NCBI RefSeq assembly: GCF_019320115.1 | Contig: NC_089595.1 | Location: 110,934,461 to 110,998,460, forward strand | Direction of reading: 5' to 3' | Length of the DNA: 64,000 bases | DNA from: Miscanthus floridulus | Lineage: Eukaryota > Streptophyta > Magnoliopsida > Poales > Poaceae | In this document: positions 1 through 12,111 of the stretch, in pieces | How the letters are laid out: each line of letters opens with the position of its first letter | How positions within the stretch are numbered: position 1 is the stretch's first letter | The notes under the pieces: generated by a model | What the model was told of the DNA's origin: nothing | Database searches by the model: none | The model's input: only the letters and a program-made list of their open reading frames with translations | Translations under genes and position numbers: made by a program

Positions 1-240
1 GCTCCTCGACCTGTGCTCGGGGACTGCCTCGACCACGGCTCGGGGACTTCGTCGGTCGCTCCTCGACCTGTGCTCGGGGACTGCCTCGACCATGGCTCGG
101 GGACTTCGTCGCTCGCTCCTCGACCTGTGCTCGGGGACTGCCTCGACCACGGCTCGGGGACTTCGTCGCTCGCTCCTCGACCTGTGCTCGGGGACTGCTC
201 GACCACTCTCCGACCATGGCTCGGGGACTTTGCATCTCGA
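1..240. repeat. 57-bp tandem repeat, about 4 copies
   Basis: Units begin at 1, 58, 115 and 172, a strict 57-bp period, and differ by only a few bases. Each unit holds two copies of the core GCTCGGGGACT. Because 57 is a multiple of three, the array stays open as a 19-residue repeat in one frame. It lies inside an LTR and there is no sign that it is translated. The left end is cut by the window. Confidence 0.9.
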
Positions 241-926
241 CTACATGCGACTGGCGACTCGCATATAGTTGGGATATTTTTTCTCACTTAGACCTTGCTA
301 CAAGGCTCATACCTCGCCTTCCAGCAAGCTCGGGGACTACATCGGTACGATGCACCTGTCGGTGCATCTCGTATCGCCTGTACGACGATTGGGTTCTCAA
401 TTTAACTGGGAATTCTTTTTAGACCCTGGCACCACGTGCCTAAGTCACCTACTACCAGGCTCAGGGACTAAGTGGGCACACTTCACCTTGCGGTGAATGT
501 GCTTGTTTTTCGACCACTACGCCTCTGATGATCAAAGATGCTACGCTTCAAGACGCACTTACATTTCTTTTCAGAAATACAAGTGGGCACACTTCCTGGG
601 ACGGAAATCTATTTCTTTTTTCTTAAGAGCACCATACATTCTTCGGACAACCTCCTTCTCCGGCGACAACGGTGGTCGGAGATGTCAAGAACTCAAGCCT
701 CACTATTCGGAGAAGGTTGAAATGGCGTGTCGCATCAGAATACATGGCGCTCGGGGACTAGCTATGGGGGATATACCCTCGGGTACCACAAGATGGTACA
801 TGGGCCGCACCATCCGAGGTGGCCTGGCCCGTAAGATCAAGGCATGCATAGCAAGATTACAAGTTGTACTATATATTGTAATAGTACCAAATAGGATACT
901 TTAATTGTAACCCTCCTCCTCCAGAG

Positions 927-935
927 TATATAAGG
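927..935 (+). promoter_or_regulatory. LTR TATA box
   Basis: TATATAAGG lies about 230 bp before the LTR end and is followed by a GGCAGGGGTCCCCCTC leader. The same arrangement recurs at 24024-24032 in the related LTR. This is the expected Pol II promoter of the LTR. Confidence 0.6.
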
Positions 936-1163
936 AGAGGCAGGGGTCCCCCTCAGGGACAGATCATACAGTATACATCTCAATACAATACACCAAAGAC
1001 ATAGGACGTAGGGTATTACGTCGATCAGACGGCCCGAACCTGTCTAAATCGCTGTCTCTACGCCTTGTGTCACCATCTGGTTCCAGATCACGCGCACCGT
1101 CTGCCGATAATCTACTACCTTGGGCATACCCCTAGGTAGACTGCCGACCATATTTCGTCGACA

Positions 1164-4100
1164 ATGATGATATGTTGTCCGACATGGATGATCATCGACA
1201 TGGTGGTGTCCATCATGGTTATCGTGACCGCCATCGTCGTCGTAATGATGATGGTTTAAGAAACGTGAAAGTGTCTATTCCCCCTTTCAGTGGATAGGAG
1301 AATGCTGATGCTTATTTTGAATGGGAGACCAAGGTGTAACAAATATTTGATTTGTATGAATACTCTGCTGAAAAGAAGGCAAAGCTTGCAGCCATTGAGT
1401 TTAAAGGCTATGCCATAACTTGGTGGAATAAGGTCTATACTGAATATCAGAGAGTTGGGCATGTTCGTATAACTTGGGAAGACATGAAGAGAGAAATGCG
1501 ACGTTGTTTTGTTCCAGCATATTACTCTCATGATCTACATTTGAAGCTGAAACATCTTATGCAAGGTACTCGTACTGTTGATGAATATTTTCAAGAATTG
1601 GAAATGTGTGTACTTCGTACAGGGATAACTGAAGATGAGGAATCCACAATGGCTCGGTTTCTAGTTGGCCTCAATAAACCCATTGCTGATAAAGTGGATA
1701 TGACAACCTACACATGTCTCACCGAGTTGGTTCATTTTGCAAAGAGGGCTGAAAGGCAAATTGCTACGTCTTACAAATACAATGCTTCATGGCATCATTC
1801 CCAACAGCAAGGGGATGTCATGCCTCAATTCCAACAGCAAGGAGCTACAACGCCCAAATCTTCATCTCGTGGAGCAAATAGATATCTTCCAACTTCTTCC
1901 AAACAATTGGATGTGAAAGGTAAAGCTATGAGTTCAAGTTAGCCCACTTCTTCTACTGCAGCCACCCAACGCAAGACAAGCAAGATTGAGTGTTTTAAGT
2001 GTGGTGGTCATGGGCATAAGCAAGCTGAATGTCCCAATCGTCGTACTATTATTGCACTTGCTGATGGTTCTTATGATTCCCAAAGTGAAGAGGAGGATGA
2101 GTTTAACAATGTATTTGCATATCTTAATCTTGACACTTGTGAGTATTCAGCAGAGGATGGTACATTTGAACTAGGTCTAAATTGTTTAGCCATTCAACCT
2201 ATTCCAACTTTTGCTCACAATGACCTATTACAAGATGTTGTTTCTCCATCTTTCGATGAGATTACTAGTGATGATTTTGATGAGTTGCTTGCTGATTTTC
2301 CTGATTTGACGCGTTCTATAATGAACACACCATCTCCTTCTTTGGTGGTGAGGCGAGTTATTTCCACTCAATTTGTTGCTGCTGAACAAGGACAACGCCA
2401 TAATTTGTTTCAATCCAGATGCAAAGTGAAAGGACAAGTGTGTCGTTTCATCATAGATGGTGGGAGCTGCAATAATATTGTTAGTGCTTTGCTTGTTGAG
2501 AAGCTTGGCTTGCAGCCACGTCACCATCCACATCCATACCATATGCAATGGTTGAATAATTCTGGGACAGTTAAGGTTTCAGCCATAATTCGTTTGTCAT
2601 TTTCCATTGGTGATTATCATGGAGAGGTGGATTGTGATATTGTCCCCATGCAAGCATGCCATTTGCTGCTTGGTCGGCCCTGGCAATTTGATGTGGACTC
2701 GGTGCATTTTGGATGATCTAACAAACACACTTTCATTCACAATGACAAGAAGGTGGTTCTTATTCCATTATCTCTAGAGGAGATACATGCTTCAGATATG
2801 GCTCGCAAGAAAAGAGAGGAATCTGACAAAAGAAAATTGAGTGAGATCCCCAACACAAGTAAGGGAGAGAGTTCTAACCCATCTAGCCACATAAAGACTC
2901 ATGCCAATCCTAAACAGCCACGCCACACTGAGTGTCTCTTTTTGAGCAAGAGTGATATGAGAGAAGTGAGAAACACCACAACCCCATTCTTTGTGCTCTT
3001 GCACAAGGAGGTCCTACTTTCAACTAACGATTTACCTTCATCGCTGCCTAGTGTTGTTCTTGATCTCTTACAGGACTTCGAAGATGTTTTTCCCGATGAG
3101 ATACCAGCTGGACTTCCTCCACTTCGTGGAATTGAGCATCAAATTGATTTGGTACTAGGTGCTTCTCTTCCAAATTGTCCAGCCTACCGCACCAATCCCA
3201 TAGAGATAAAGGAAATTCAGCGATAGGTAAAAGAGCTTTTGGACAAAGGGTATGTTCGTGAATCCTTATCACTATGTGATGTTCCCGTTCTTTTAGTTCC
3301 AAAGAAAGATGGCTCTTGGCGCATGTGTGTTGATTGTCGTGCTATCAATGCTATAACTGTTTGATATCGCCATCCCATTCCATGACTTGATGACATGTTA
3401 GATGAATTGAGTGGTTCCATCATTTTCACCAAGATTGATTTGCGTAGTGGCTATCATCAAATCCGCATGAAACTTGGTGATGAATGGAAAACAGCGTTTA
3501 AAACTAAAATTGGTCTCTATGAATGGCTTGTAATGCCATTTGGCTTGACAAATGCTCCTTCAACTTTTATGCGCTTAATGAACCATGTTTTACGAGCTTT
3601 CATTGGCAAGTTTGTAGTTGTTTATTTTGATGATATTCTGATCTATAGCAAATCATTTGTTGAACATCTTGATCATATCCGTCAAGTACTTACTGTTTTG
3701 AGGGAAGAGAAATTGTATGGCAACATTGCTAAGTGCACCTTTTGCACAGACCGTGTTGTTTTCCTTGGCTTTGTTGTTTCCGCAGATGGTATTCAGGTTG
3801 ATGAAGAGAAGGTTAAAGCAATACAGGATTGGCCTACACCGGTAAATGTGAGCTAAGTTCAAAGCTTTCATGGTCTTGCAAGTTTCTATAGGCGTTTTGT
3901 CAAAAATTTCAGCACCCTCGCTGCACCCCTTAACAATCTCATAAAGAAGGATGTTCCATTCACGTGGGGCCATGACAAAGACCAAGCATTTCACACACTA
4001 AAAACACAGCTTTGTGAAGCACCACTGCTACAACTTCCTAATTTTGGTAAGACATTTGAGATCGAATGTGATGCAAGTGGTATTGGCATAGGAGGTGTAT

Positions 4101-5960
4101 TGCTGCAAGAAGGTAAACCTGTTGCCTACTTTTCTGAAAAGCTAAATGGCCCACATCTGAATTACTCGGTTTATGACAAAGAGCTTTATGCCTTAGTTCG
4201 TGTTTTGGAAGTTTGGCACCATTACTTGTTACCTAAAGAATTTGTAATTCATTCTGATCATGAAGCATTGAAATATCTTAAAAGCCAAGGCAAGCTAAAC
4301 CGTCGACATGCTAAATGGATTGAGTTCATTGAAACATTTCCCTATGTTGTCAAACATAAGCGTGGTAAAGATAACATTGTTGCCGATGCCTTGTCTAGAA
4401 GATGTGCATTGATTACACAACTAGATACAAAAGTGCTTGGTTTGGAATCCATTAAAACACTTTATGCTGTTGATGCTGATTTTAACGAACCTTTCTCTTG
4501 TTGCATTGATGGAAAAGGTTGGGATAAATATTATGTGCATGATGGCTTCTTGTTTTGGACTAACAAAATATGCATTCCAGCTTGTTCGATTCATCAAGTT
4601 CTTTTGTAGGAAGCACATGCAGGTGGACTGGCTGGTCATTTTGGTGTCAAAAAGACATTGGACATGCTCTCTGATCATTTCTTTTGGCCACATATGCGAC
4701 GTGATGTCCAGCGGCACATTGGGTGCTGCATCGTTTGCTTGAAAGCTAAGTCCTGCCTCAATCCCCATGGTTTATATACTCCATTACCTATTCCACATGT
4801 ACCTTGGGAAGATATATCTATGGACTTTGTTCTGGGGTTACCTCGGTCTCAGAGGGGGAGGGATTCTATTTATGTTGTTGTAGATCGCTTTTCTAAAATG
4901 GCACATTTTATCCCATGTCATAAGAGCGATGATGCTTCACACATTGCTGATTTGTTTTTCAGGGAGATCATTCGTTTACATGGAGTTCCAAAGACTATTG
5001 TTTCAGACTAGGATACAAAATTTCTCAGCTACTTTTGGAAGACATTGTGGGCTAAGCTTGGCACAAAGTTGTTATTTTCAACCACTTGTCATCCACAAAC
5101 GGATGGGCAAATAGAAGTTGTCAACCGTACCTTGTCAACCATGTTGCGTGCTGTGTTGAAAAAGAATTTGAAGCTTTGGGAAGACTGCCTTCCACATGTT
5201 GAATTTGCTTATAACAGGGCAGTCCATTCTACAACAAACTCTTGTCCTTGAAATTGTTTATGGGTTTAAACCGCATACTCCCATGGATCTTTTGCCTTTA
5301 CCATTATAGGAACAAGTTAACTTGGATGCTACGAAAAGATCAAACTTTATCAAGCGGTTACATGTGGAGACAAGAAAGAATATTGAGAAGAAATCAGCAC
5401 AATATGCAAAGCAAGCAAACAAAGGTAAGAAGAAGGTTACATTCCAGCCAGGAGATATTGTATGGTTGCATCTACGCAACGATCGCTTTCCCCAACAGCG
5501 TAAGAGTAAGTTATCCCCTAGGGGTGATGGTCCGTTCAAGGTTCTCCAATAGATAAATGATAATGCTTACAAACTTAAGCTGCCACCTGAATATTCCAAT
5601 GTAAGTACCACATTCAATGTCAAAGACTTGCTTCCATTTCCTGGTGAGCCTGAGTCGAGGACGACTCCTTCCCAAGAGGGGGAGGCTAATGAAGACATTC
5701 CTAGCATTCACTCATCTCCAAATGAAGCTACACTTGATATAGCTGGTCCAATTACAAGGAGTAGAGCTAAACAATTGGAGAAGGAAATTCATTCTCAGGT
5801 GAACGCTAACCTTATGCTTAATAATCAGATTACATTGAATGAACCTATGCTTTTGAGTACTTGTTTCAATGTTTTTACGAATGATGGAGTGCACGAACAA
5901 GCATGGGATGATGATGGATTCTACCCGCCAAATATATGCATGGAACCTGGACGTGCATGA
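1164..5960 (+). pseudogene. Chromovirus gag-pol polyprotein pseudogene
   Basis: One frame runs from 1164 to about 5245 and then shifts. Recognisable parts are gag (AITWW near 1410), the CCHC knuckle CFKCGGHGHKQAEC at 1991-2032, protease IIDGGS near 2451, RT with [12 protein letters not shown] near 3432 and YFDD near 3627, and RNase H ECDASG near 4066. The integrase has an HHCC zinc region near 4620-4740 and a catalytic D,D,E set: MDF near 4818, SD at about 5003 and QIE near 5109. In-frame stops begin at 1295, 1337, 1940, 2714, 3224, 3362, 3383, 3854, 4607, 5009, 5307 and 5550, and a 2-base loss near 5246 shifts the frame. The 5009 stop lies right after the second catalytic Asp. It is dead. 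The frame ends with TGA at 5958, inside the 3' LTR. Confidence 0.88.
5674..5685 (+). other. Polypurine tract of chromovirus
   Basis: AAGAGGGGGAGG lies just before the predicted 3' LTR start. It primes plus-strand DNA synthesis in LTR elements. It sits inside the reading frame, as expected when the polyprotein extends into the LTR. Confidence 0.6.
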
Positions 5961-6538
5961 GAGAGGAAAGGCCATTCAACTACCATGAATATCAGCCGTT
6001 GAAGTGCAAGCAAATAATTTGGGAGTTAGGAATGCATGCAACTAGCAACTGGGTTGCTGTCCACACATGCTCCAGCATGCATGCAGAGAATACCAACTAG
6101 CTAGGCGCCCTAGTAGGCTTGGTTATTAATAAAAGTAGTGCTACAACTTCCCACTACATGTTCTCAATTATTTTCCACCAAACTAAAACTCCACTAGTGC
6201 TATATATCCCTGTAATGGATGACGTGAACAGGAACTATTGCAATTTCAGAAATACTAACTCTTGGAATTCTTGTTCCAGCATGAGTCTTGAGAGGCTTGC
6301 AAACTTGTTCTTTTGATTCCTGAGGGAGTTGTAGAACGCCGAACTGCGGTTCACCTAGTTTGTGCCTTCATGTCTATACGGCATGATTGCATGGGCTGTT
6401 CGTCGGTACGTGGAAGGGTGATTGTCTCGGTAGTTCATCGCGTGGATAGCCTCGCAGTGCATTGCCTCTTCACCAGGTTGCGCAACGACAATTTATCAAG
6501 TTCGCAGATCCTATGAGAAAATCGGGCCACAACAACTT
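5687..6538 (+). repeat. 3' LTR of the chromovirus
   Basis: The LTR starts TAATGAAGACATTC, one base from the TGATGAGGACATC start of the 17183-22163 element, which suggests TG decayed to TA. The predicted length of about 850 bp matches the 830-832 bp LTRs of that element. The end is placed at GAAAATCGGGCCACA, which aligns with the end of the other LTR. No 5' partner is in the window, so both edges are inferred. The polyprotein frame runs about 270 bp into the LTR. Confidence 0.55.
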
Positions 6539-6589
6539 GCTACACGTGCTGCATAGACATGTGCACATCAGTTAAAGAAAATAAGTCTA

Positions 6590-8250
6590 AAAGATTACCA
6601 ATGTCATCTGTCATGTGCGTATCAAGACCCCAGACGTGCTGACCAAGATCAGCACCTTGATCCAAACAGCATGGAGCAAGCTGATAGCACACCGATGAGA
6701 CATAGCAAGATTCGACCGCCAAGGGAGTCCCCAGCTTAGCTGGTGACTCTTGCACAAAGAATCCGAATGCTGAGTCCCTAGCTTAGCTGGCGATGAAGCG
6801 ATGAACAATCCAACCAGTTGGTTGGCGAAGAATCGAGCACCAAGCAGCCCAACCAACTGGTCAGCGGTGAAGTGAGCGCCAAGTAGAAGTGAGTGCAGAA
6901 CAGTCCGACCAGCTAGTTGGCGATGAAGGTCATGAACCTAGCGGTCCGACCAGTTGATCGGCGGAGAAAACAACGTCGAAGCTTGCCGGAGACATCAACC
7001 TTAGGTGAAGTGTACACACTTAGGCTTCGTTGACGAAGTTAGATGATCATCATCCATGACTTAGTCAAAGAGGATGTTAGTATTGATACATCTACCGCAA
7101 GGTGTAATGTATACATTGTAGTCCTCGAGCCTAACAGTAGGTGAACAATGCACCTGGTGTCAGGATCAAAGAAGTACTATGATTAATTAATCAGAATAAC
7201 TGAGTCCCCAGCTTAGCCGAGCACATAGCGAGCCCCTAGCTTAGCTGAAGACCAGTAAGAGAAAAAACAATACACTCATGGCTAGGTAAAGTGTACACAC
7301 TTAGTCCCCGAGCCTGCTATAAGATAGAGTAGTATCTTGTAGCAGGATCAAAGAAACAAGTGAAAAGGACAAAATCCCCATACTTAGCACTGGATATTGG
7401 AGTAAAATTTGGAGTGCCGAGCACTTAAAAATAAAGAAAAAATGAAGAGTGCTTAGCACTTTTACCGTTGGAGAACATGGAGAGTGCTTAGCACTTAAAC
7501 CATAGAGAAAATAGAGAGTGCTTAGCACTTTTACCATGGAGAACATGGAGAGCACTTAGCACTTTTACCATTGGAGAACATGGAGAGTGCTTAGCACTAT
7601 ACCATGGCAAACATGGAGAGTGCTTAGCACTTAACCATGACAAAATTTGGAGAGTGCTTAGCACTTAACCGTGATGAAATTTGGAGAGTGCTTAGCACTT
7701 AAACCGTGGAGAAAATGGGGAGTGCTTAGCACTTTTACCATGGAGAAAATGGAGAGTGCTTAGCACTATACCATGGCAAAATTGGAGAACATGGAGAGTG
7801 CTTAGCACTATACCATGGCGAAATTGAAGAACATGGAGAATATTGGAGAACATGGAGATCATTGGAGAACATGAAGATCATTGGAGAGTGCTTAGCATTT
7901 AACCGTGGTGAAATTGGAGAACATGGAGAGTGCTTAGCACTATACCGACGAGACATGTGGGGCATTCTATCCCAAGATTCTTGTGCACTCTAAGGAATAT
8001 GGGCATCACCAAGGAGCCACTGCCGCCTGCTCATGACGTAGGGTGCTATTGCTCGTGCACATTTAGGTGCTAAGTCAAGGACATGGCTGTTTCTGGATAA
8101 CACAAATGAAAGCATGACTGGTCGACGGTGATGAAATTGCCCAGCCCTCAAGCTTTTCTGGCCTATTGTTATGATGGCGGTCGTTGTTGTCACAACACCG
8201 TTCTTCGTGGCTATCATCATCGTGGCACAGGGCGCGGCTTGCTTACGACT
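6590..8250 (+). repeat. LTR-like repeat, family C (unassigned)
   Basis: Phrases such as AGTCCCCAGCTTAGCTG, CACACCGATGAGA and ATCATCCATGACTTAGTCA recur here and at 26950-27570, and parts recur at 9150-9596. Blocks resembling GTGAAGTGTACACACTTAG with TAGTCCCCGAGCC occur several times. There is no coding sequence and no clear LTR edges. It is probably LTR sequence of a gypsy element, but I cannot name the family. The minisatellite at 7382-7948 is embedded in it. Confidence 0.55.
7382..7948. repeat. 34-bp minisatellite with AGTGCTTAGCACT palindrome, about 15 copies
   Basis: About 15 units share the core GAGTGCTTAGCACT followed by an A/T-rich stretch and CCATGGAGAACATGGA or a variant. AGTGCTTAGCACT is an inverted repeat (AGTGC-TTA-GCACT). 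Units are mostly 33-36 bp and expand to about 90 bp near 7820-7890, where the ATTGGAGAACATGGA sub-unit is itself amplified. Confidence 0.9.
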
Positions 8251-9149
8251 TAGGTGGCTCACTTAGCAGCTTGCTTGGCGGCTCGAGTAGCTCGATGGCA
8301 CGGCGGCATGGGGGCACGATGGCTCAAGTGACTTGGTAGGTCAGTGGCACGGTGGCATGAGCGGCTCGGTGACATGACGACACGGCGGTTCATCGGCTCA
8401 ACGACTACATAGAGTCATAGGCAAATTGGCGTAATCGGAGCCTGGTGGAGTCAATTCGTGTGGGGAGGCTAAGCCCTTGAGCGTGTCCGATCGAGGCGAG
8501 GGCGTAGTCCGATTTGAATGGCGATAGTATACACCATCTTAAAGATGTTTAGCATGGAGAAATAGGTAATTTGAGAAAAAATATGGAAAATAAATAGAGA
8601 AAGCATAGGGCCACCGTTGCTGTTGCAGTTATCAAGGTAGATAAAGTTATATATATGTTAGAATATACAATGGAAAAAACCATGACTTAGCTCATTTGGA
8701 TTGATGACGTTGGGGTTGCGTTTTGTGAGTGTAGATCGATAGCAAGGGAATTTATTTCTTGCATGCATGCTCGAGGGTCATCCTTTGCTTTTTGATGTTG
8801 ATCTTTGTGAAAATCACAATGCATCGTCGTGAGTTGCCTTGTAATGTTGAGTCAATAGCGAGGACCACACGAGCCGTTGATGAGGGCCGACGAGCACCGC
8901 CGAAGGATGATGACGAGTCAATGTCGGGTGATGTAGCCAAATTCTTGAAGTTGACCTACATGCTGCTGTCTTGCCACATGTAGCTGCCTACATGATTGGT
9001 GCCAACGAAGCGCAGCGTTGGACATCTAGAGAACTCTTACAAAGAGCGATGTGCCTTGGAGCCTTGAGTTGAGATCACCGTCTCACAGAGCCGAGTCATC
9101 GCGTAGATGGTGATGATGATAGAAAATTCCCATCTGGTTCTCCCTAAGT
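8251..9149. other. No gene seen; short repeats
   Basis: 8260-8400 is built of short imperfect repeats around GGCTCG, GGCACGGCGGCATG and GGCTCGGTGACATGAC. The rest is unstructured noncoding DNA. The short open frames show no recognisable domain. Confidence 0.5.
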
Positions 9150-9596
9150 GTAGCTGACGATGAAGCGATAGGCAATCTGACCAGTTGGTTGGCAAAGAAT
9201 TGAGCACCGAGTAGCCCAACCAACTGGTTGATGACTAAGTCAGCGCCGAATAGTCTAATCAACTAGTCGGTTATTGCATTATGGAATATCTTAAACACAG
9301 AGATATTAAACATGGAGACATTTAATTATGGAAAATAACCGGAGAAATAATAATTAGAGGAGCATGGCGAAAACTCAGAGAAAATAATTGGAGAAAGCTG
9401 TATTAAATGCAAATATAGTAGATGTACTTAGCTTTAGTCAAAATGTCTGATCGGCGGCGTATGACATTATCTGGTCGGCATCAACAAAATTGCCTGACCC
9501 TCGAGCTTTTTAGCCTGTCATCATGGCGACGGTCGTGGTCGTCATAGCACCGTTCTTCACGGCGATCAATATTGCGACGCGGAATGCGGTTAGAGG
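9150..9596 (+). repeat. Second diverged family C copy
   Basis: The stretch around ACCAGTTGGTTGGC with AGCCCAACCAACTGG near 9178-9230 matches 6808-6870. The stretch around CATCATGGCGACGGTCGTGG near 9520 matches 8170-8190. It is a shorter, rearranged relative of the 6590-8250 repeat. Confidence 0.5.
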
Positions 9597-11355
9597 AGCC
9601 ATTTTGTTTCGGTGATCAAGACACTTAGCGAGTGTGATCACATTTTGGTTAGATAGTCGTACTATTAAGAGGGGTGAAACTCATATTGAAATGCGGTTAT
9701 CAAAGTGCCACTAGATGCTCTAACTCATTGCATATGCATTTAGGATCTAGTGGAGTGCTAACACCCTTGAAAATGTTTGTGAAAATATGCCAACATATGT
9801 GCACAAGGTGATACACTTGGTGGTCGGCACATTTGAGCAAGGGTTAGAAACTTCACTAGCGGAGTGTCCGCCTGTAGAGTGTGGACAGTCCGACGGTGCC
9901 ACCGGCGCCCTAGACAGAAAAGACAGAGGTTCACAGAGTGACCGGACACTGGTGGTGTAGTGACCAGACGCTGGGTTTAGAGTCTGGACAGTAGCAATAG
10001 TGAACACGCATCTCGGTCTTATGACCAGACGCTGGCGTGAAGAGTGACCAGACGCTGGCTGGGTGCATCCGGTCAGTGCTGACGTATGCTGACATGAGGC
10101 GCATAGAGAAAACGTTGAGTGACCGGACGCCGGGTGAGTCCAGTCATGCATGACTGGACGCGTCTGGTTGTGGATTTCCATGAATGAATGCTTACTGGAA
10201 ACGATCGAACGCTGGGGGTCCAGCATCCGGTCACTTCACCGCAGTGCGTTCGGTCATCACTTGACCATTAAGATCGGGCGATCGACGTTTGAAGCCGATG
10301 ACACGTGGCAAGCATCGGGTGACTAGACGCTGGGGTCCTACGTCTGGTCGAACTGACCAGAGCATCCGATCACCTCGAGTTGTGCCCAGTGAAGGGGTAC
10401 AACGGCTCTATTTCGTGGGGGCTTCTATTTAAGCCCTATGGCCGTCTCAAGCTCACTCTCTTGGTATTTGCATTGACATAGAAACCTTGTGAGCTTAGCC
10501 AAAGCCCTCCCACTCATCTCCATCATTGTTTCATCATCATTGTGAGATTGGGAGAGAATCCAAGTGCATTGCTTGAGTGATTGCATCTAGAGGCACTTGG
10601 CATTCGTGTTTCGCTATGGGATTCACTTGTTACTTTTGGTGGTTGCCGCCACCTAGACAACTTGGAGCAGCGAGGATTGTTGAGCGGAGGTTGGTGATTG
10701 TCTCTGGCTTCGATTGTGGTGATTATGAGGGGTCTTATGCCTTCCCCGGTGGAGAGCCAAAAAATAACTCTAGTGGATTGCTCGTGTTATTGAGTTACCT
10801 CACTTGAGGGTAGGTTCTTGCGGTGTCCAATTGTATGGACGAGATTCGTGCAACACCTCTTAGCCGCCGAACCACCAAGTGTTGGTCGACACAACGGGGA
10901 CTAGCGTGTCGGCAAGCACGTGAACCTCGGGAGAAAAATTGATTGTCTCTTGCTCTTTGATATTCTCCTGGTGATTGATTTGGTATTCATCTTATGATTG
11001 GTTCACTCCCCTACACGGTGGTATAATCACCCTACTCACTCATTTATATTCTTGTAAACTAGTTGTGGCTAGCTCTTTAGTGTAATTAGAATTGAGAGCT
11101 TGCTTTGTTATTTTAAGTTCATCCAGTGGAGCTCTTTAGAGTAGCAAGATTGAGAGCTCTTAGTGAGTAGTAACATTGCAAGTTGTGTGTCTAGTAATCA
11201 TTGCAACTAGAATTATTGGATAGGTGGCTCGCAACCCTTGTAGAGCTAGAGCAAGTTTGCATTTCGCTATTTGTCATACTAATCAAATTGCTCTAGTTGA
11301 CTTGTAGATCTTAAATAGGCTATTCACCCCCCTCTAGCCATATTAGGACCTTTCA
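9597..11355 (+). repeat. Sirevirus-type LTR, 5'-truncated
   Basis: The block carries a diverged GACCGGACGC/GACCAGACGC array at about 9850-10380, like the LTR of the intact Sirevirus at 27576. It ends CACCCCCCTCTAGCC... ACCTTTCA at 11355, closely like the CACCCCCCCTCTTGGG...CCTTTCA end of that element. Reverse-oriented relatives lie at 25355-25878 and 40870-41640. Its 5' end is missing, and no gag or PBS follows. It is an old LTR remnant. Confidence 0.65.
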
Positions 11356-12108
11356 CATGTGTACTCACCTATGGTAAAGATTGGGAGAAAAGCCTATCTT
11401 ATGCACAGTTCTCATACAACAATAGCTACCAAGCAAGCTTAGGTATGTCACCTTTTGAAGCCCTATATGGAAGGAAATGTAGGACCCCATTGATGTGGTC
11501 AAAAGTTGAAGAACGAACCTTACTTGGACCTGCCTTCATAAAGCAAGCAGAAGATCGTGTGGCTGAGATCAGGAAAAAATTTGAAGGAAGCACAATCACG
11601 GCAGAAGAGCTATTCTAATAAAATAAGATGGGAGTTAAGTTTTGTAGTTGGAGATTTTGTGTATCTCAAAGTTTCTCATATTCGAGGGACTCGAAGGTTC
11701 CAAATCAGAGGTAAACAAGCACCTCGGTATATCTGATGATACCAAGTGTTGCAAAGGATTGGAGCCAGTAGCCTACCATATTCAACTACCTGAAGAAATG
11801 TCAGATATACACAATGTATTTCATGTCTCTCAATTGAAGAAATGCCTTAGAGTACCGGAGGAACAAATATCACCAGATGCTGTCGATTTACAATATGATC
11901 TCAGATATCAAGAAGTTTCAATCAAAATCCTAGACATAGTCACCAAGCAAGCCAGGATGAAAACATTTTGAATTTGTCGTGTTCAGTGTAGCAGACATAC
12001 CAAAGTAGAGGCTACCTAGGAAAGAAAAGATGTCCTGAAGAAAGAGTTCCCCCACATGTTTAGGAGGCAGTCTAATCTCGGGGATGAGATTTCTTTTAAG
12101 TGAGGTAG
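11356..12108 (+). pseudogene. Tekay/Del-type gypsy pol tail (integrase C-terminus, chromodomain-like)
   Basis: Translated pieces match the end of a Ty3/gypsy integrase. SLGMSPFEALYGRKCRTP lies near 11435-11490, then AYHIQLPEEMSDIHNVFHVS with QLKKCLRVPEEQ near 11770-11865, then a degraded chromodomain-like tail near 11960-12055. The pieces lie in more than one frame, with stops near 11618. The upstream pol is absent: the fragment starts at the edge of the Sirevirus LTR. The sequence after it (CTCGGGGATGAGATTTC then AAGTGAGGTAGG) is the usual lead-in to the 3' LTR of this lineage. The lineage is assigned from memory of Tekay/Del proteins. Confidence 0.75.
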
Positions 12109-12111
12109 GTT

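Larger units (their letters stand above)
1..1163 (+). repeat. LTR 3' portion, family B (Ty3/gypsy-type)
   Basis: This looks like the 3' part of a long LTR. It has a TATA box, a transcribed-looking stretch with the phrases CACCATCTGGTTCC and GGGCATACCCC, and a terminal CGACA at 1159-1163. Shorter relatives with the same landmarks occur at 23819-24248 on the plus strand and 42277-42550 on the minus strand, which is why I treat it as a family. The LTR start is left of the window. Directly after CGACA the sequence changes to chromovirus gag. The owner element is therefore unknown; it may be nested in the chromovirus, or the two may have been joined by deletion. Confidence 0.7.
1164..6538 (+). mobile_element. 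Decayed CRM/Reina-type Ty3/gypsy chromovirus, 5'-truncated
   Basis: The domain order is gag, CCHC zinc knuckle, protease, reverse transcriptase, RNase H, integrase, then a TRSRA tail, which is the Ty3/gypsy order. The RT (core YFDD), the protease signature IIDGGS and the C-terminal GPITRSRAK stretch resemble CRM/Reina chromoviruses from memory of the family. The 5' LTR and leader are missing: gag begins directly against the family B LTR at 1163/1164. A 3' LTR follows from about 5687. The exact right edge near 6538 is inferred by aligning the LTR end with that of the element at 17183-22163. Confidence 0.75.

Noticed and set aside
7382..7948. CRISPR-like array
   Set aside because: Spacers are not unique, units are imperfect and the context is a plant LTR repeat.
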